From Cristatella mucedo (Eukaryota; Bryozoa; Phylactolaemata; Cristatellidae): a stretch of DNA of 64,000 bases. Below are positions 34,838-46,458 of this stretch, one piece after another (position 1 is the first letter of the stretch; every line of letters starts with the position of its first letter). A program made the translations under genes and the position numbers. The notes below the pieces were generated by a model. The model had not been told where the DNA came from. It saw only the letters and a list, made by a program, of their open reading frames with translations, and ran no database searches. The stretch lies in the NCBI GenBank assembly GCA_009760855.2, contig WPIO01000008.1, positions 7,682,501 to 7,746,500 on the forward strand, read 5' to 3'.

Positions 34838-35574
34838 GTGGCCGAAATGAAGTTGGCTCGCTGCGCTTCTTCTGCTTGAGCTCACGACGGCGGATTCTGA
34901 GCGGCGACGGCTGGGCCACTGGTTGCCCCGCTTCGCACCGAGCCTCGCCACGCCTCCCCTACGAGCTTCTTTCGCGGAGCTGAGGCGAGAAAGCATGAAG
35001 AATCTGGTAGTATAGGCTGTACTCAAGTACATACAAGATAATTTCCATACGGAAGACTTAATTGGTGCAGGCAGACGTACAAAAATTAGTGCATCGAGCT
35101 GGCTTTCTAGTTTCTCGAGAAAAAACGCCGTGCCATTTTGGCAGACTAGTTGGCGCCGACCGTTGCCGACGCCAAATGTAGAACGACGTCGACTCGCGAA
35201 GTAAAAAATGTCGTGCAACAAGAACCGAAGTGAAGTTGGGTTAGCACCCAGTAGAAAAATTGGCACGGACCCGAGAAAGAAAAAACAACGTCCTGGCTCG
35301 CGGACGGCCGGCCTATTAGGGCCGCGGTGTGTAACCGGTGGCGCAGCACGAAGTTGGCAAGAAACGACATGCGGAAAGAGCACGGCTTGCCGGAAGTCGG
35401 CAAAGCGACGGAGGAGTGAGGAATGGGATCGCTGTGCACGTCTAGCACGGTCGGCAGGCGGACGAAGTTCCAATGAGTACGACGGCCGCGTCTCTGACGA
35501 ACGGAAGCCTCGCCCGCCAGTCGGCCGCTCGTTCGAGTGAGCGCTGGCTGACGACATCGCCGGGTATCAGCGCC

Positions 35575-37189
35575 CTACGTCATACGGAGGCAGGCGGTCG
35601 ACCCCGGAGAGGAAACGACTTCGATGAAGAACAGTGTCGCCGGGTTAACGAACGGCACGTTCGGCATGTCGGCCGCCGTGTCCATGGGGTTCAGAACGAC
35701 CTGCTTGGTAGTGCCGTCCACGCCGGCCACCGCCCTCGCTTCGTCCACCGCGGCGTCGTTGCGCAGGTACAGCCTGCACGACAGAGCGGCACCGGATGGT
35801 GAGAGCGGCAGCTCGCTCTGTGCAGCCTCGAGGCCAGCCGCAGAGCCCCCGAACTGTCCTCCCTGCTAATGCCGCCTCTTCAACTGCCTGCTCGCCCATC
35901 TCTCCGGGCAGACGCCCCGCCTGCTTACCGGAAATAGGGGCCGGCTTGCAAGCTGATCGCGGAGCCTCCGAACGATTGGTTGGTGATGGGCCAGCCGCCG
36001 AGCATGAGCAGCGTGTTGCTGGGCTGCTTGTTCGACGAGTAGTTGCCGTAGGTGTAAGCCTGCAGCGAGGAAACGCGACTTGGTCGGTCGCACAGCGAGC
36101 TGCGCTCGCTGTAGCAGGGGGGCCGAATGCTTTTGACGTCCGGTAAGGAGGCACCGCCTGTCGACTCGCCTTCCGCCAGCCAGCCAGTCAGCTGTGCCAC
36201 AGCCACGGCCGCCGTACCTTCATCACTCCCGTCGAGCCATTGAAGCCGAGCAACAGATGTCGCTTGTCGGCCGTGTTGTTGCTGAGCTTAACTGTGAGAG
36301 CCATCGGGCCGCTGGCCGAGCCAAAGTAGTTGACAACGAAGCGACCTGACAAGGCGACAGCTCTGAGCTGTAGGAGCTGTCGGCCGAAGCAGTGCTTGGA
36401 GCCGACGCGCCAAGCGCTGCTGCGTTGCAGGCAACTGCCCGCCCCGTTGCAGGCAACCGCAAACGAACCGGTGGCTAGGGTGACTTCGGCAGCGGATTAA
36501 CGAGAGCCGGACGGAGCAGCAGTCAGTAATACAGTTTTTGCGAGTGAAAGAGAGCGGAGCGCGAGAGAGCACTCACTCTCCGGGTCGTTGTGGTTGTACG
36601 TCGCCAGCAGAGCGCTCTGGTCGCTATATGGCCTGCTGACGCCCAAGTAGCCGTTGGTCTCCAAAGACTTTATGACGACGACATCGCAAGTAAGGGGCTG
36701 CAACGAAAAGCCAGATCCGTCTATCAGGCCTGCTGAGCGCCCTGGCGGAGGCGTGTGGCATTCTCAGCCGCCGCCGCCGCCTGTTGCTCGACGAGTATAG
36801 CGATAAGCACCACTTTTCTGCACATTCTTCGTCGGCTCGTTTCTGGCTCTTCTCCACTCGTCCACTCTTCCTCCTCATCTTCTTCCTCTTCTGCTCCCTT
36901 TTTCGCCTCCTGCCCCTCATCCGTCTCGTCACGACCGCATCTCTCTAGTACTTCCGTTCTCTCCAGGTGCACTCCTTCCGTTAACCGTCCGCTGGCGAAG
37001 CACCGGCCGTTGGGTGCATGCACGTGGAGGCTGGCAGCGAGCGCCAAGTGTCCTACAGCAGCTAGTGCAGCCACTCACCAGCTTGATCAGCCTCAGCGGG
37101 GCGGCGTTCAGCGCTTCGAGCCAGAGCAGGAGGGCGACGCTGGCCAGCGCCCTCGCCGCGGTCGCGTAGCTCGCACTCAAGTAGTTCAT
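35575..37189 (-). CDS. Predicted secreted glycoprotein, five exons, about 229 residues, unknown family
   Basis: Exons: 37189-37079, 36697-36577, 36345-36218, 36059-35929, 35773-35575 (TAG). All five acceptors and four donors are canonical and all junctions keep frame. The first exon is a typical signal peptide: hydrophobic core 'LASVALLLWLEAL' at residues 15-27, with a likely cut after 'LNA' (29/30). Four N-glycosylation sequons follow (NNT, NGS, NYS, NQS). There are only two cysteines in the mature part and no second membrane segment, so a soluble secreted or vesicle-lumen protein is likely. 'IKSLETNGYLGVS' and 'DKRHLLLGFNGSTG' recall the repeating strands of beta-trefoil folds, but that is a guess from pattern only. 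An in-frame upstream ATG at 37225 would add 12 residues and weaken the signal peptide, so I chose 37189. Confidence 0.82.
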
Positions 37190-37436
37190 TCTGCTGTCGA
37201 GTCTGTAGAAGAGTGAGACAACCATTGTAGCAGCAGCTGCTGCAGCGATGCAGTCCAGCTGCAGCGTCCTCAGGCCGTGGTCCGGCGGTGGTGGCGTACC
37301 TACCTCTGTCGTCGGAACCTGTCCGCTCGGCTGCAGCTCACGTTCAGTCCTGTACGGGGGCGCTGCTGCTCGCTCTTTGCTCGAATTCGAAAAAGTGGCG
37401 CATTTATGGGCGGGCTGCGGGACAAACCAAGACAAG

Positions 37437-37457
37437 CTATTTTTAGGCTCCGCCCCT
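37437..37457 (-). promoter_or_regulatory. Possible TATA/MEF2-like box next to a GC box
   Basis: On the minus strand 'GGGGCGGAG' is followed directly by 'CTAAAAATAG', about 250 bases upstream of the secreted-protein start codon. The second motif fits both an AT-rich core promoter element and the MEF2 consensus. Position and sequence only; no start site is known. Confidence 0.3.
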
Positions 37458-37802
37458 TCCCTTACCCGGGACTGCTCGGTGGATGACGGCCCTTGGGGAC
37501 GGCCTAGCGGGATTCCCCACTGAGTCAATCGCTATGGCTGCTTGGGCAAGGTGGTGGAAAGGTGTATGGGGTAATGCCGGATTCGAAGCAGTCTCAGATC
37601 CGTGGGCGCTCGGTCTGGTCGGGCGGGTTCGTTGGGCCTCCAATTTGCCGGGTAATCGGCATGTCCGCCAGCTGCCCGGTGGGGGGGAGGAACCGAGGAC
37701 CCCTCAGCACTGTATTCTCTGAGTAATCGATACCTCTATGGGCTGTGAGCCCCGCTGCCATTACTGCCGCACGTCTCGTCTAGAATACACCACCCAGCGC
37801 TA

Positions 37803-37836
37803 CGCCGAGTGTCGCTCAGGTTCGCGACACTCGGCG
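37803..37836. repeat. Perfect hairpin, 13-bp arms
   Basis: Arms CGCCGAGTGTCGC (37803-37815) and its exact complement (37824-37836) enclose an eight-base loop. It sits about 600 bases upstream of the secreted-protein gene. Confidence 0.9.
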
Positions 37837-37839
37837 GCA

Positions 37840-40800
37840 GAGCAGGCCATTGAGCGGCAAGGAAGGCGCGGCCTAGTGCCACCGCCCTACCCGCTAAGCA
37901 TTTCCGGTCTCGCGACATCTCGCATAGGTCAAAGGAAACCGGCGAGGCGGTTGTAGTAGAATTGCGAAATGAAAAAAGATTAAAAGAACTTGACTCAAAC
38001 ATTTTTCAAATGCGAGCGGGCAGCGCCATTAAACGTCGGGAGTTCGACGTTCGCCGTCTCAACTACCCTGGATAAGTAAGAGTTAGGCTATCCCCACGTT
38101 GGCTGCTGGGCAACCATGACGCTGCTGCGGCCATGTTGCCAGTGGCTGGCGGCGCCACGAATTCGAAAGGGTCTAGCAGGTTTAGTAGCTAGGCACCTGC
38201 AAATAAAAAAAATTGAAAGATTTAGGCTGGACAATTAATTAATTACCATTTGATAAATCTGTATTCTTTGTGATGCAGTGTTAGCTTTTAATGCAGCTTC
38301 TGATTATCAGGTTGGGGGGTAAACCGGGGACGGAAATATCAGAGATAGCGGCGCCGGATGACCCAGCGGTCAGAACGTTGGCCCAATAAATTTTTAATGA
38401 GTAAGATGGACATGGCAGACGCCCATGCAAGATCGTAACGAATGCCGATTCTTGCATAAGGATAGTGTTCTCATCCTAAACCTAGCTACGTCGGTCGATC
38501 TTCGGTGCTCAGCTATCGCGCCCGCACTAAGCTCTCGCGAATTCAGAGCACCAACCGCCGGCGACTGCCGTCAGGCGCTGGGCTATGGCCTTAGTGTGGC
38601 GCAGCGATTGGCTAGTCCCCTTTGCCACGATCCCCTTGGCCTATCTAAGATGCCTGACTAGGTTTTCGGGGGGGGTCGAGGAAGCTGCGATGCTGTTCGG
38701 CGAGGGGGTCCTCGTGAGCCGGCGCCTCGTCGGCGAGCCAGCAGCGCCACCTGGCTCGCCCCGTAGCATCCGGCGGCGGCCCCAATCGAGCCGGCGTAGC
38801 CGTTTCCACGGCAGCCTAGCGGGAGATGTCGCACGAGCCCGCCTGCCGCCAAGATTCGATGCAGCCAGCCGCGTTAGTTCGGCTGCAGCGAGCTATCAGT
38901 ATGCTAACCGAAGCCCTGCCGGTCGCGAACGGCGACCTGGAAGCGCAGAGCGGCTCCTCATCGCGGTTCAGCTCCGATGAGCACCGTCGCGCAGACGATT
39001 GGAAACGGTAGGAGGAATCTCGCTTCACCTGCGTATCACAAATAATCCTACCGCACGCCCGCGTGAGAATATCTGGCCCTGCTCAGCTTAATCGTTTTAT
39101 CGTTACCGTTTTATCTGTCTGGTGAGACACTTCGTGGGCACTCCAATGACAAGAGGGCGTCTGCTCCGTTCAGAGGCCCGGCGCGAACCAACTCCAATAT
39201 CTAAATTAAATGAGTGCAAATATCTAAAATACCCAAGACGATTTGAAATCTAGAGACAATTTTCCACTCAGCTCCGTAATGCTGATTTCGAAGGAACGCT
39301 GGCGAATAGGACGGGCGAACGCTGGCGCATCCGGAGTTGCTGAACCAAGCGAACCAAACGTACTGTTAGCTTAGCCTCGGAGAGGAATCTCGCGACTTCC
39401 TCGCACGCACGCGGTGGTTTCGTAAGAGTTTCTCAGTACAGTGAGAGAGCAACGCGAATTTTGTGGTCAGAAGAGCAAATCCGTAAATCCCTTCGAGTCG
39501 AAGTGCAGCGTAGGCGGCCGGTGAACTCGCCAACCGCCTCCTTGAACTTCAATGGTGCGTCGCTATTCATCGCGATAACTAGCTCGTGGGCGACTGCGGC
39601 TCTCCAATTCTCGTTTCGGGGCGCCGGTACATCGCACGGTAGCTCAGCTCACGCCGCGCCCGAGAACAGGTCGCCCCTACGTCCAGGAGCAGCCACTCGA
39701 CGAGAAACTCATTCGCAAAGCGGGCACAAAGGCCGCCGAGTTTAAAGACTTTTCGCTCTGCTGCTTCTCTCATTCTTTGAAGGCACTGTGCTCACTCGTT
39801 TGGGCTCTTCAATGTTCGCGATGCTCCGAAGATTACCGCTTAAGCAGATGCGTCTGCTTTCCTGTAGGGCACATGTTCCGATCTGCTGTAGGAATTCACC
39901 GATGTGTGCGGAGCTAATGGACTAAGCGGTTGCTGGCCGTGGACCGTAGCTTAGCTGCAGCCCGGGGTACCTTAAGAAGTGACCGGCCGCTCAGCCCCGA
40001 CCTTAGACGTAGCCAGGACTTCGCCAAGGAGTGGGGGCCAGGCCTTGACTTTTCCATGGGCTGCCAATCGAAAAAAAGGCGCAGGCTTGTCCAGGGGGCC
40101 ATAGGTCTGCATCCCCTTCGCAGCACCCTTCGTACAGACCCTTGCCACTCCGCCACCGTTCTCCCCAAGTCTCGCCAGGACGTTGCCGCCGCTTCTTTTC
40201 TGCTTTAAAAGCTGTGCCGGCGGAGGCTGCACACCCTAGAGGGCGCTTCGAACCCTAGGGGGACGTATCTCCTAAGCGGGTCGTCCGTATGGTTGGTATA
40301 CGAAGGCGCTGAACTTTTTATAAACGGGAAATGCAGCACTAGACAGGAAAGTCGAGTCCTAATCGTCCGTCTGAATGTCGACTGGCGGCTTTAGCGCGGT
40401 CTTACGTTTCGCTCTACAACCGTCCGGTTGGTCGACTACCGCACGAGTCGCAACCTTGACGGAGACAGGGGGGCCAATAGCGAACGCACAACCTGGATAG
40501 GATTTGCTCGCTCACGATTGGTGACGGAAGTATTTTGATTGATTGTTTTGCCTTCATAAGCTCGGCAGATCGTGTTTTATTTTAGTGCGGCTAGGCAGTC
40601 GATCTTCAAACGAGCCAGCCTGCAGGGAAACGCCGCCTCCCGGGTGTCTAGCTAGCTTTCAGGTTCGGAATGCTGCCTCGGTAGGACACCCTTTATCCTC
40701 CCACCGAGTAACTCCCCGAGCAGAGCGAGCCGTAGGCTTCTTAGTTACAGAGTAGGAGAGCCTACTTCTTAACCGTAGTCTACTTTCACTTACAGACTGC

Positions 40801-42750
40801 TGGTTACAGAACGAGACACTCTGCTCACGAGGCACCTAGGCTGCGAATCTTTATCTCGCCCTCGTGACGCAACGTCTTATCGCTAGCCGCCGCCCACTCG
40901 GGTTGCCCTGCCCGAGGCCATCTCTCGAACCCGAGCGCTCCTCCGATTCCAAGTAGTTCTCGGCGACGCAGTATTCCGCCGGGGCTACCGAGCGAACGCA
41001 AAAAGGTTGTCTTGCCGGGCGGCAGCAGATGCGTCATGGCCTTGAGGCTCGGCAGCCGAAACGCCCCCCCCCCCCCCGCGGGCATCGGTTTCGCTGCCGA
41101 CCGCCACCCGGGTTGCCCGCGGCCATCTCTCGAGTAGGCATTCCCCCTAGGGATGACCACCGTCGGCGGCGCCTCCACGCCGACCGCCACCCGGGTTGCC
41201 CGCGGCCATCTCTCGAGTAGGCATTCCCCCTGGGGATGACCGCCGTCGGCCTGTCCTGGAGTCGGACGGTCATTCGAGCTCTTGGCCGTATGGAGAGCCG
41301 TTGGCGTACTTCATGGCCGCTCCTGAAAGCCTGTAACCACCCGCTGCTGTCGAATAGACTTTCTATTTTACGGATACTGACTTGATAGTCGCTGTTGCGT
41401 TCCTGCTACTGACGGCATACCAGCGTGCATTGGTGCAGCACCTACGAGTAGCTAGCCAGTATTCGTCGACCTTCGGGCTGCGACTAGCGCTGTTACGAGC
41501 GCTGCATTTGAGACCTTGCCGCACGCCGCGTTAGTATCTCGGTGACGGCATTTCAACGGATGTCAACTGACCGATACGGGGCCGATGCGGCGACGGTCCG
41601 AAAAGATGCTTCGGCACGAGCCGAAGCGGGGAGACCAGCCGAGAGCTCACCGCGGGACTCGGCTTCAGTCTACGAGCAAGTCAGTCTTCGCAGCCACCTG
41701 CCAAACCAGCGGGGAGAGCGCGGACTAAGGACTCCCAGAGCAGCGAGCGACTGCCCTTCTCGACATCCATCTTCCTAAGCAGCCCCTGCTGTCGAGTCGT
41801 TTAGGCCTCGGACAATGCTCGCAGCTGACGACTCAGCAGGCGAGCGGCTAGTCATTCGTGGGCGGCCATCCGTCTATCAAACTACGCGGTCGAGCGGTTT
41901 CGGAACGGACAATGGGTGTGCGGTGGGAAACGTGGCGTTCAAAGAATTCATAGGCCGCCTGAGGAGTACATGGGCGAGAGGGCGGTATTCCTCTAATTAA
42001 GCCTGGTTTAGACGGCGAGTCTTGCTTCCTACGTACTCGAGCCTTACTCTGGTCTTCCTTTTTGTTGGAGGTTTAGTAGGGCAGTCATGCTCCAAGTCTA
42101 GCCTCCTTCTCGCTCCGCCCACCGAGCATGGGGAAAATTACTTTTGCAATGAGGGAGGAAATGGCCCTCCGAGATGTATGTCCAGGTGAATTAGAGTTGG
42201 CTGCCGCCATTTACATATATTTTTTAAACCAGGGCAGAAGAAGCCGCCTCAAAATCTGATTTATAAACTCCGAGCTTAGAGTGTCCCACAAACGCAGGAA
42301 CCCTTTCGGAAGGTGTTGACGATTTCGCTGGTCAAGCCGTCCGCCAATTCGTTCAAAGTAATGCAGTAGACATGGCCTGAGCGGCGCTTACGATTGGTCA
42401 CTTGCTAAGTCGTGCCTGAATCTTGGCCGAAGAAGTAGAGCCGGGTTCGGCTGCTGAGTCTTCGTCGAGTCTTTCCTAAGTCTTGGACCTGCATTGGTGA
42501 CGTATACACCGAAGATTTGAGTAGGGAAGAAGCAGGTAGTAAGCAAGACTCAACGTCTAAACCGGGCATTTAAGCCGACCGTCTAGAGTGACTGAACTTG
42601 GCCGGCTCATTTTGTTAGCTGAGTGCTTGTTGTGCCGGTTACTCGTCTCTCGGTCTCACTAACGAGCCCGACGGCCTAGAGTCACGCGATCTAGAGGCAG
42701 TCCCACGACCTCTTGACCTCTGGAGAGTTTTGAATAGAGAGCTCAAAGAA
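37840..42750. other. GC- and CpG-rich stretch without recognised gene
   Basis: About 5 kb almost free of the LINE and SINE families seen elsewhere. Frames are open on both strands because of base composition. I found no run of exons with consistent phases. It contains C/G homopolymers and the 83-bp tandem repeat listed separately. Confidence 0.4.
41097..41258. repeat. Two-copy 83-bp tandem repeat, third diverged copy upstream
   Basis: Two almost identical units start at 41097 and 41180, each with 'CCGCCACCCGGGTTGCCCGC' and 'GGCCATCTCTCGAGTAGGC'. A diverged relative ('GCCCACTCGGGTTGCCCTGC', 'GGCCATCTCTCGA') lies at about 40888-40930. A run of about 15 C precedes the first unit. Confidence 0.9.
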
Positions 42751-42754
42751 AAAC

Positions 42755-43285
42755 GATAATAATAATGATAATAATACACTTGATAAAGCGCCCCCGGAGA
42801 GCTCAATCTCTTTCTAGGCGCTTTACATTTGCGGCAAAGGGAAATGCAATTGAATGGTAAGTAATATCATGCTTGATAAACAAACAACATGAATAACACG
42901 GTTAGGGGTGACCTGCACACGGTCAGCATGCAAATGTGGTTAGTGGCAGCATGCACAATGTCAGCACGCATAAGCACATACAAGACGAATCGCAGGGACC
43001 CGCTAAATGCTGTCATACATAGGTTCGTTTTTCATTTCTTTTTAAATGTAGTCAAGTCAGGGGATGTCGTGACGCAAGTCTGGAGTGAGTTCCAGGCTGT
43101 GGGAGCATACGAACTAAATGCACGGTCTCCAGCGGATTTGAGGTTTGTACGAGGTATAGGTAATCTGTTGGATTCCGAAAAGCGGGTGGTACGATGCTTG
43201 GCCTGGTGAGGGAGTAGATCAGATAAGTAGGCTGGAGCCAAAGAATGAAGTGACCTAAAAGTGAGCGACAAAACCTTGAAGTCGG
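42755..43285 (-). mobile_element. LINE 3' end
   Basis: Tail at 42757-42960 (ATT triplets, 'GCGCCCCCGGAGAGCTCAAT'), then the ORF end on the minus strand: 'LRSLHSLAPAYLSDLLPHQA', 'RTNLKSAGDRAF', 'SSYAPTAWNSLQTCVT'. The frame is open for about 80 codons, so this copy is fairly young, though severely 5' truncated. Confidence 0.9.
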
Positions 43286-43289
43286 ATAC

Positions 43290-44395
43290 AAAAGTGGCTA
43301 GCAGAAGGCACAGCAGTGCAGAGCAGTTCGGGTCGACAAGCAGCAGCGTCGGCGGCAGCAGCAGCCGTTATTTAAAGCCTCAGCTAGTGGAATAACGTTA
43401 GCCGCAGTACCAGTAAGCTTTATGCCTTTAATCGTGCCGTTTTCATTGCAGCTCTTTTAGCACACTGGAGCTGGATAAACTACTTCCTGGTCCAGTGCAT
43501 GCGATCGTGTGCACGGCGACCTGTGTGTGTGAAAGGTCGAGCAGGTGGGCGAGCGTGAGCTAGGCAGCAGGGAAGTAGCACATCAGAGGATGCCCTTGCT
43601 CTGCTCACTCAACAGAGAGGTGGTCGCTGCCAACAAGGGGGGGGGGGCACGTCGGGAGGTTCCGTGATGGCAGCGTTACCACCTATCATTATGCCACGAG
43701 ATGGTCGCCCACTGGCTTGCAAGCAAGCACGAGCACTAGTGCACATAGATTGCTCAGGATTGTGGCATTGAGTGTTCAGGATTGTGGCATTGAGGGGCTA
43801 CACCTTTACCGTGAAGGACCACGGCGACATATCCTAAACCAGACACATACTGCCCTACTTTGGAGATGCTTAGATTTACTGCTAACCACCACCCCCATAG
43901 CGAATATGTCTTCGTCTCGGGTTCTGACCCTACATCATCACAGCTATCTTAAAGCAGGACCTAAGTCCATGACCAGATGCTATCACTTACCAAACTCTAA
44001 CGGTGGGTCGAGTCGTACAGCGGCAAGTCCTGTATTGCATACTACCAACCGGTTGACAGTCTGGCTTTCGGCTAGTGAGGCTCTTCTACTGCCATAAAAT
44101 GAAGCCGTTGAATTAGAAAACATTGATCTTCTTCTTTTATGCTCGTGACCCAAAAAGACCAGGATCACAGATGCCCCTGCTGTGAGATTTCGCTGAAATC
44201 CTAAAACAGGAAGGGCATATCAGAAGAGATTTTGGATTGGGTAAAACTGTCACCAATTTTTACAAGAGCATTTGAAATGCCTGCCGTAAGTCTCACTCAC
44301 AGCCACCCACACCTGTTAGAGGCTGTGCAATTTTTCTGCAGGTTCACGGGTTGACCAGCCATTGTGAAAGCACGTTTATGTGAGCTAAGTGAGTC
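43290..44395. other. Stretch without recognised gene
   Basis: It holds a 22-bp tandem duplication ('TCAGGATTGTGGCATTGAG' at about 43753 and 43775) and a G run at 43637. The 126-codon open frame 43717-44097 has no family motif and ends in sequence resembling a decayed SINE body. Confidence 0.35.
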
Positions 44396-44399
44396 TGCA

Positions 44400-44530
44400 T
44401 ATGTAGGTCCTCTCTATCTGTCCATCTATCTGTCTCTATATCACTCTCGTTCTCGTTCCCCCCTCTCTCTCTCTCCCTCTCTCTCTCTCTCTCCCTCTCG
44501 TTTTCTCTCCCTCTCTCTCTCTCGCTCACT
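44400..44530. repeat. CT-rich low-complexity tract
   Basis: Irregular CT/CTCCCT repeats interrupted by CTCGTT and TCTATA-type units; older-looking than the tracts at 30.2 and 32.9 kb. Confidence 0.85.
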
Positions 44531-45124
44531 GTCAATCTCACTCACTCTTACACAGATACTCTCTATCTTTTCCCCTTTCTATCACTCTGAGTTTCCACCA
44601 GGCCATAACATTATGTTACACTGGAGAGTTTACTATAACTTCACTTAAAGTCTAAGCAGCTTTTGTTGGATACTTGGTTGCTGGACAACATTTTCTTGAG
44701 AAGGAAAGGTAGGGAGCACAGCTAAATAAGGAAGTAGGTAGCAATGAAGTAAACAGACTGCTGTAGGGAAGTGCCAGAATCGCCAGCAGAAGAATGATTT
44801 GTGTACACGATGTAGTGCTGAGTACTGCAAATTGCAATGAACATGTATATAAAAAAAATTGTGCTATATGTGTGAACCTGGCGTCAGCATCATGCCTAAG
44901 AGAAAAACCTTTGGGTTTCTAACTATATTTTTACCCCAGAAGCAAATTAATCGTGGATCATTGGGTATTTTCTGTTTATTTCAGGCATACGCGATTAGGA
45001 AAACGCACTTAGATACCCAAAAGCAACAAATAAATTTAAACCTGTTGCCTTGTACTAGGCCAATACTACTCAATGAAGCCAGCGAGGTATGGACGAGCCA
45101 CGCTGCAGCATTTCGTGGGTCGGA

Positions 45125-45310
45125 ATAATATAATAATAATAATATAACTCATTTGTATAGCGCCCTAGGAGAACTTAATCTCTATCCAGGTACTTCACGT
45201 ATGCCACGGGGCTTGAGCCCACGACCTTGGTCGTCAAATAATTTCATTCGCCTTCACCTTGTTAGGGGTTAGCACTTCAACCGCTGGGCCAAACCAGCGC
45301 CGACTGATTT
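45125..45310 (-). mobile_element. tRNA-headed SINE with LINE-like 3' tail
   Basis: The minus strand begins with A-box-like 'TGGCCCAGCGGTTGAAG', has a B-box-like 'GTCGTGGGCTCAAGCCCC', and then runs straight into 'AGTACCTGGATAGAGATTAA' and 'TCTCCTAGGGCGCTATACAA' with ATT triplets: the LINE tail. It is the same arrangement as at 24780-24935. Confidence 0.72.
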
Positions 45311-45631
45311 AAAAATAGCTGTGATTCGACTGGGAGCCTTGTTTCTCTAGAAGCGATGCCCGCTGTGGGACATCTTTTTAATCAATAATCAATATCTGCA
45401 GCACATTAGCAGCAAGATTTAAGTTTCGTTTTCTTTTTTGAAAAACAGCCAAACACCTCGTTAGATGGGGGTGCTAGTTTGCTGGATGTTTGGGGGTCTC
45501 CTGTCACCAGTGCTCTCGCGTGTGCTCTATAGTAGCGCTGCTATCGCCTCCTACTTGGTTTGGGGCTGATATTTACAGTACTTGAATGCACAATGTCGCC
45601 AAGCCAGACCGCTCAATCGTTATGTTAGTTA

Positions 45632-45819
45632 CAGTGGTCCTCTACCTTCCTAATGCTGCGACCTTTTATTACAGTTCCCCGTGTTGTGGTGACCCCCAAA
45701 CATAAAATTATTGTGTGCAAAATTTGGAAATGCGTGTTTCCCAATGGTCTTAGGGAACCCCTGTGAAAGGATCGTTCGACCCCCCAAAGGGGTCGCGACC
45801 AAAAGGTTGAGAACCGCTG
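45632..45819. mobile_element. Short hAT-like non-autonomous DNA transposon, 188 bp
   Basis: The ends are imperfect inverted repeats: 'CAGTGGTCCTCTACCTTCC' at the left and the complement of 'AAAAGGTTGAGAACCGCTG' at the right. The interior ('TGTTGTGGTGACCCCCAAAC', 'CCCCTGTGAAAGGATCGTTC', 'CAAAGGGGTCGCGACC') closely resembles what I remember of the rodent URR1-type hAT elements and is related in its ends to the SPIN/Charlie group. I could not confirm an 8-bp target duplication. Confidence 0.75.
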
Positions 45820-45824
45820 GGTTA

Positions 45825-45895
45825 CTATCATTTACATATGTAAGGTGCCTAGACTGAGATTAAGTTCACCGATGGCGCTATATGGATACATTATT
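45825..45895 (+). mobile_element. Solo LINE 3' tail fragment
   Basis: 'GTAAGGTGCCTAGACTGAGA' and 'GTTCACCGATGGCGCTATAT' followed by ATT. It lies directly beside the hAT-like element, which probably inserted into or near it. Confidence 0.6.
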
Positions 45896-46389
45896 ATAGC
45901 CACATAGGCTGCTAGCGGGAGTGAATTCAGGCACACCGAGCCGACCGTCCATGCCCACTGGTGAAACAATCCGTATCCTTTGCATAGAGAAGCATATTCT
46001 ATAGCTACGGAGTGGGTACAGGCTCCCAAAGCCGGCCGTGGCGTACATCAGCTCTTGTGCCGTTCAAAGCCTAAAGGATACACTCAGCTCAGCTGTAAAG
46101 GCAACAATTCTCTTTCTAATATATGGCTTTGGCATTTATGCTACCTCGGCCGTGGATTATCACATAACCGGCTCGTAGCCATCGTAATTTAGGAGCAGCG
46201 AATAATGACAGTCAGTCATGATCTGGCCGATTTAGCATGCTACCGTTTCAGTCAACACTTGTATGACTGCCTATTTTAATTAGTTACTGCTTTTAGTATT
46301 TCGCTTTCACGCGGACTTTCACTCGTTCGATTTCTTAGTGAGTGCAGTAACGCTGAAATCCCTCGTGCTGCTGAGTCTTAGCCTTAGGT

Positions 46390-46458
46390 TTGCCTAACTG
46401 CAAGCGGCGGAGATAGCCGTTAAAAGGCTCTTCTGCCGCTATACAAATGAGGCTGTGT
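46390..46458 (+). mobile_element. SINE body fragment
   Basis: Only the body is present: 'CTGCAAGCGGCGGAGATAGC', 'AAAAGGCTCTTCTGCCGCTA', 'TACAAATGAGGCTGT'. The head and the last hairpin are missing. Confidence 0.7.

Larger units (their letters stand above)
33074..35574. other. GC- and CpG-rich intergenic flank
   Basis: It holds a CRE-like 'TGACGTCGTCA' (33847-33857), a solo LINE tail and a 28-bp palindrome (listed). Long open frames occur on both strands, as expected from GC richness, but none shows a recognisable protein or consistent splicing. Confidence 0.35.

Noticed and set aside
34739-35557. 272-codon minus-strand open frame
   Set aside because: GC-rich DNA keeps frames open by chance; it has no recognisable domain, crosses the 28-bp palindrome and lies just past the stop of the secreted-protein gene.
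35645-36154. 169-codon minus-strand frame overlapping exons of the secreted-protein gene
   Set aside because: It is a shadow frame of exons 4 and 5.
40825-41273. Minus-strand frames over the 83-bp repeat
   Set aside because: They are created by the tandem repeat and the C run, not by a gene.
43717-44097. 126-codon plus-strand frame
   Set aside because: No family motif, contains a 22-bp tandem duplication, and ends in sequence resembling a decayed SINE.
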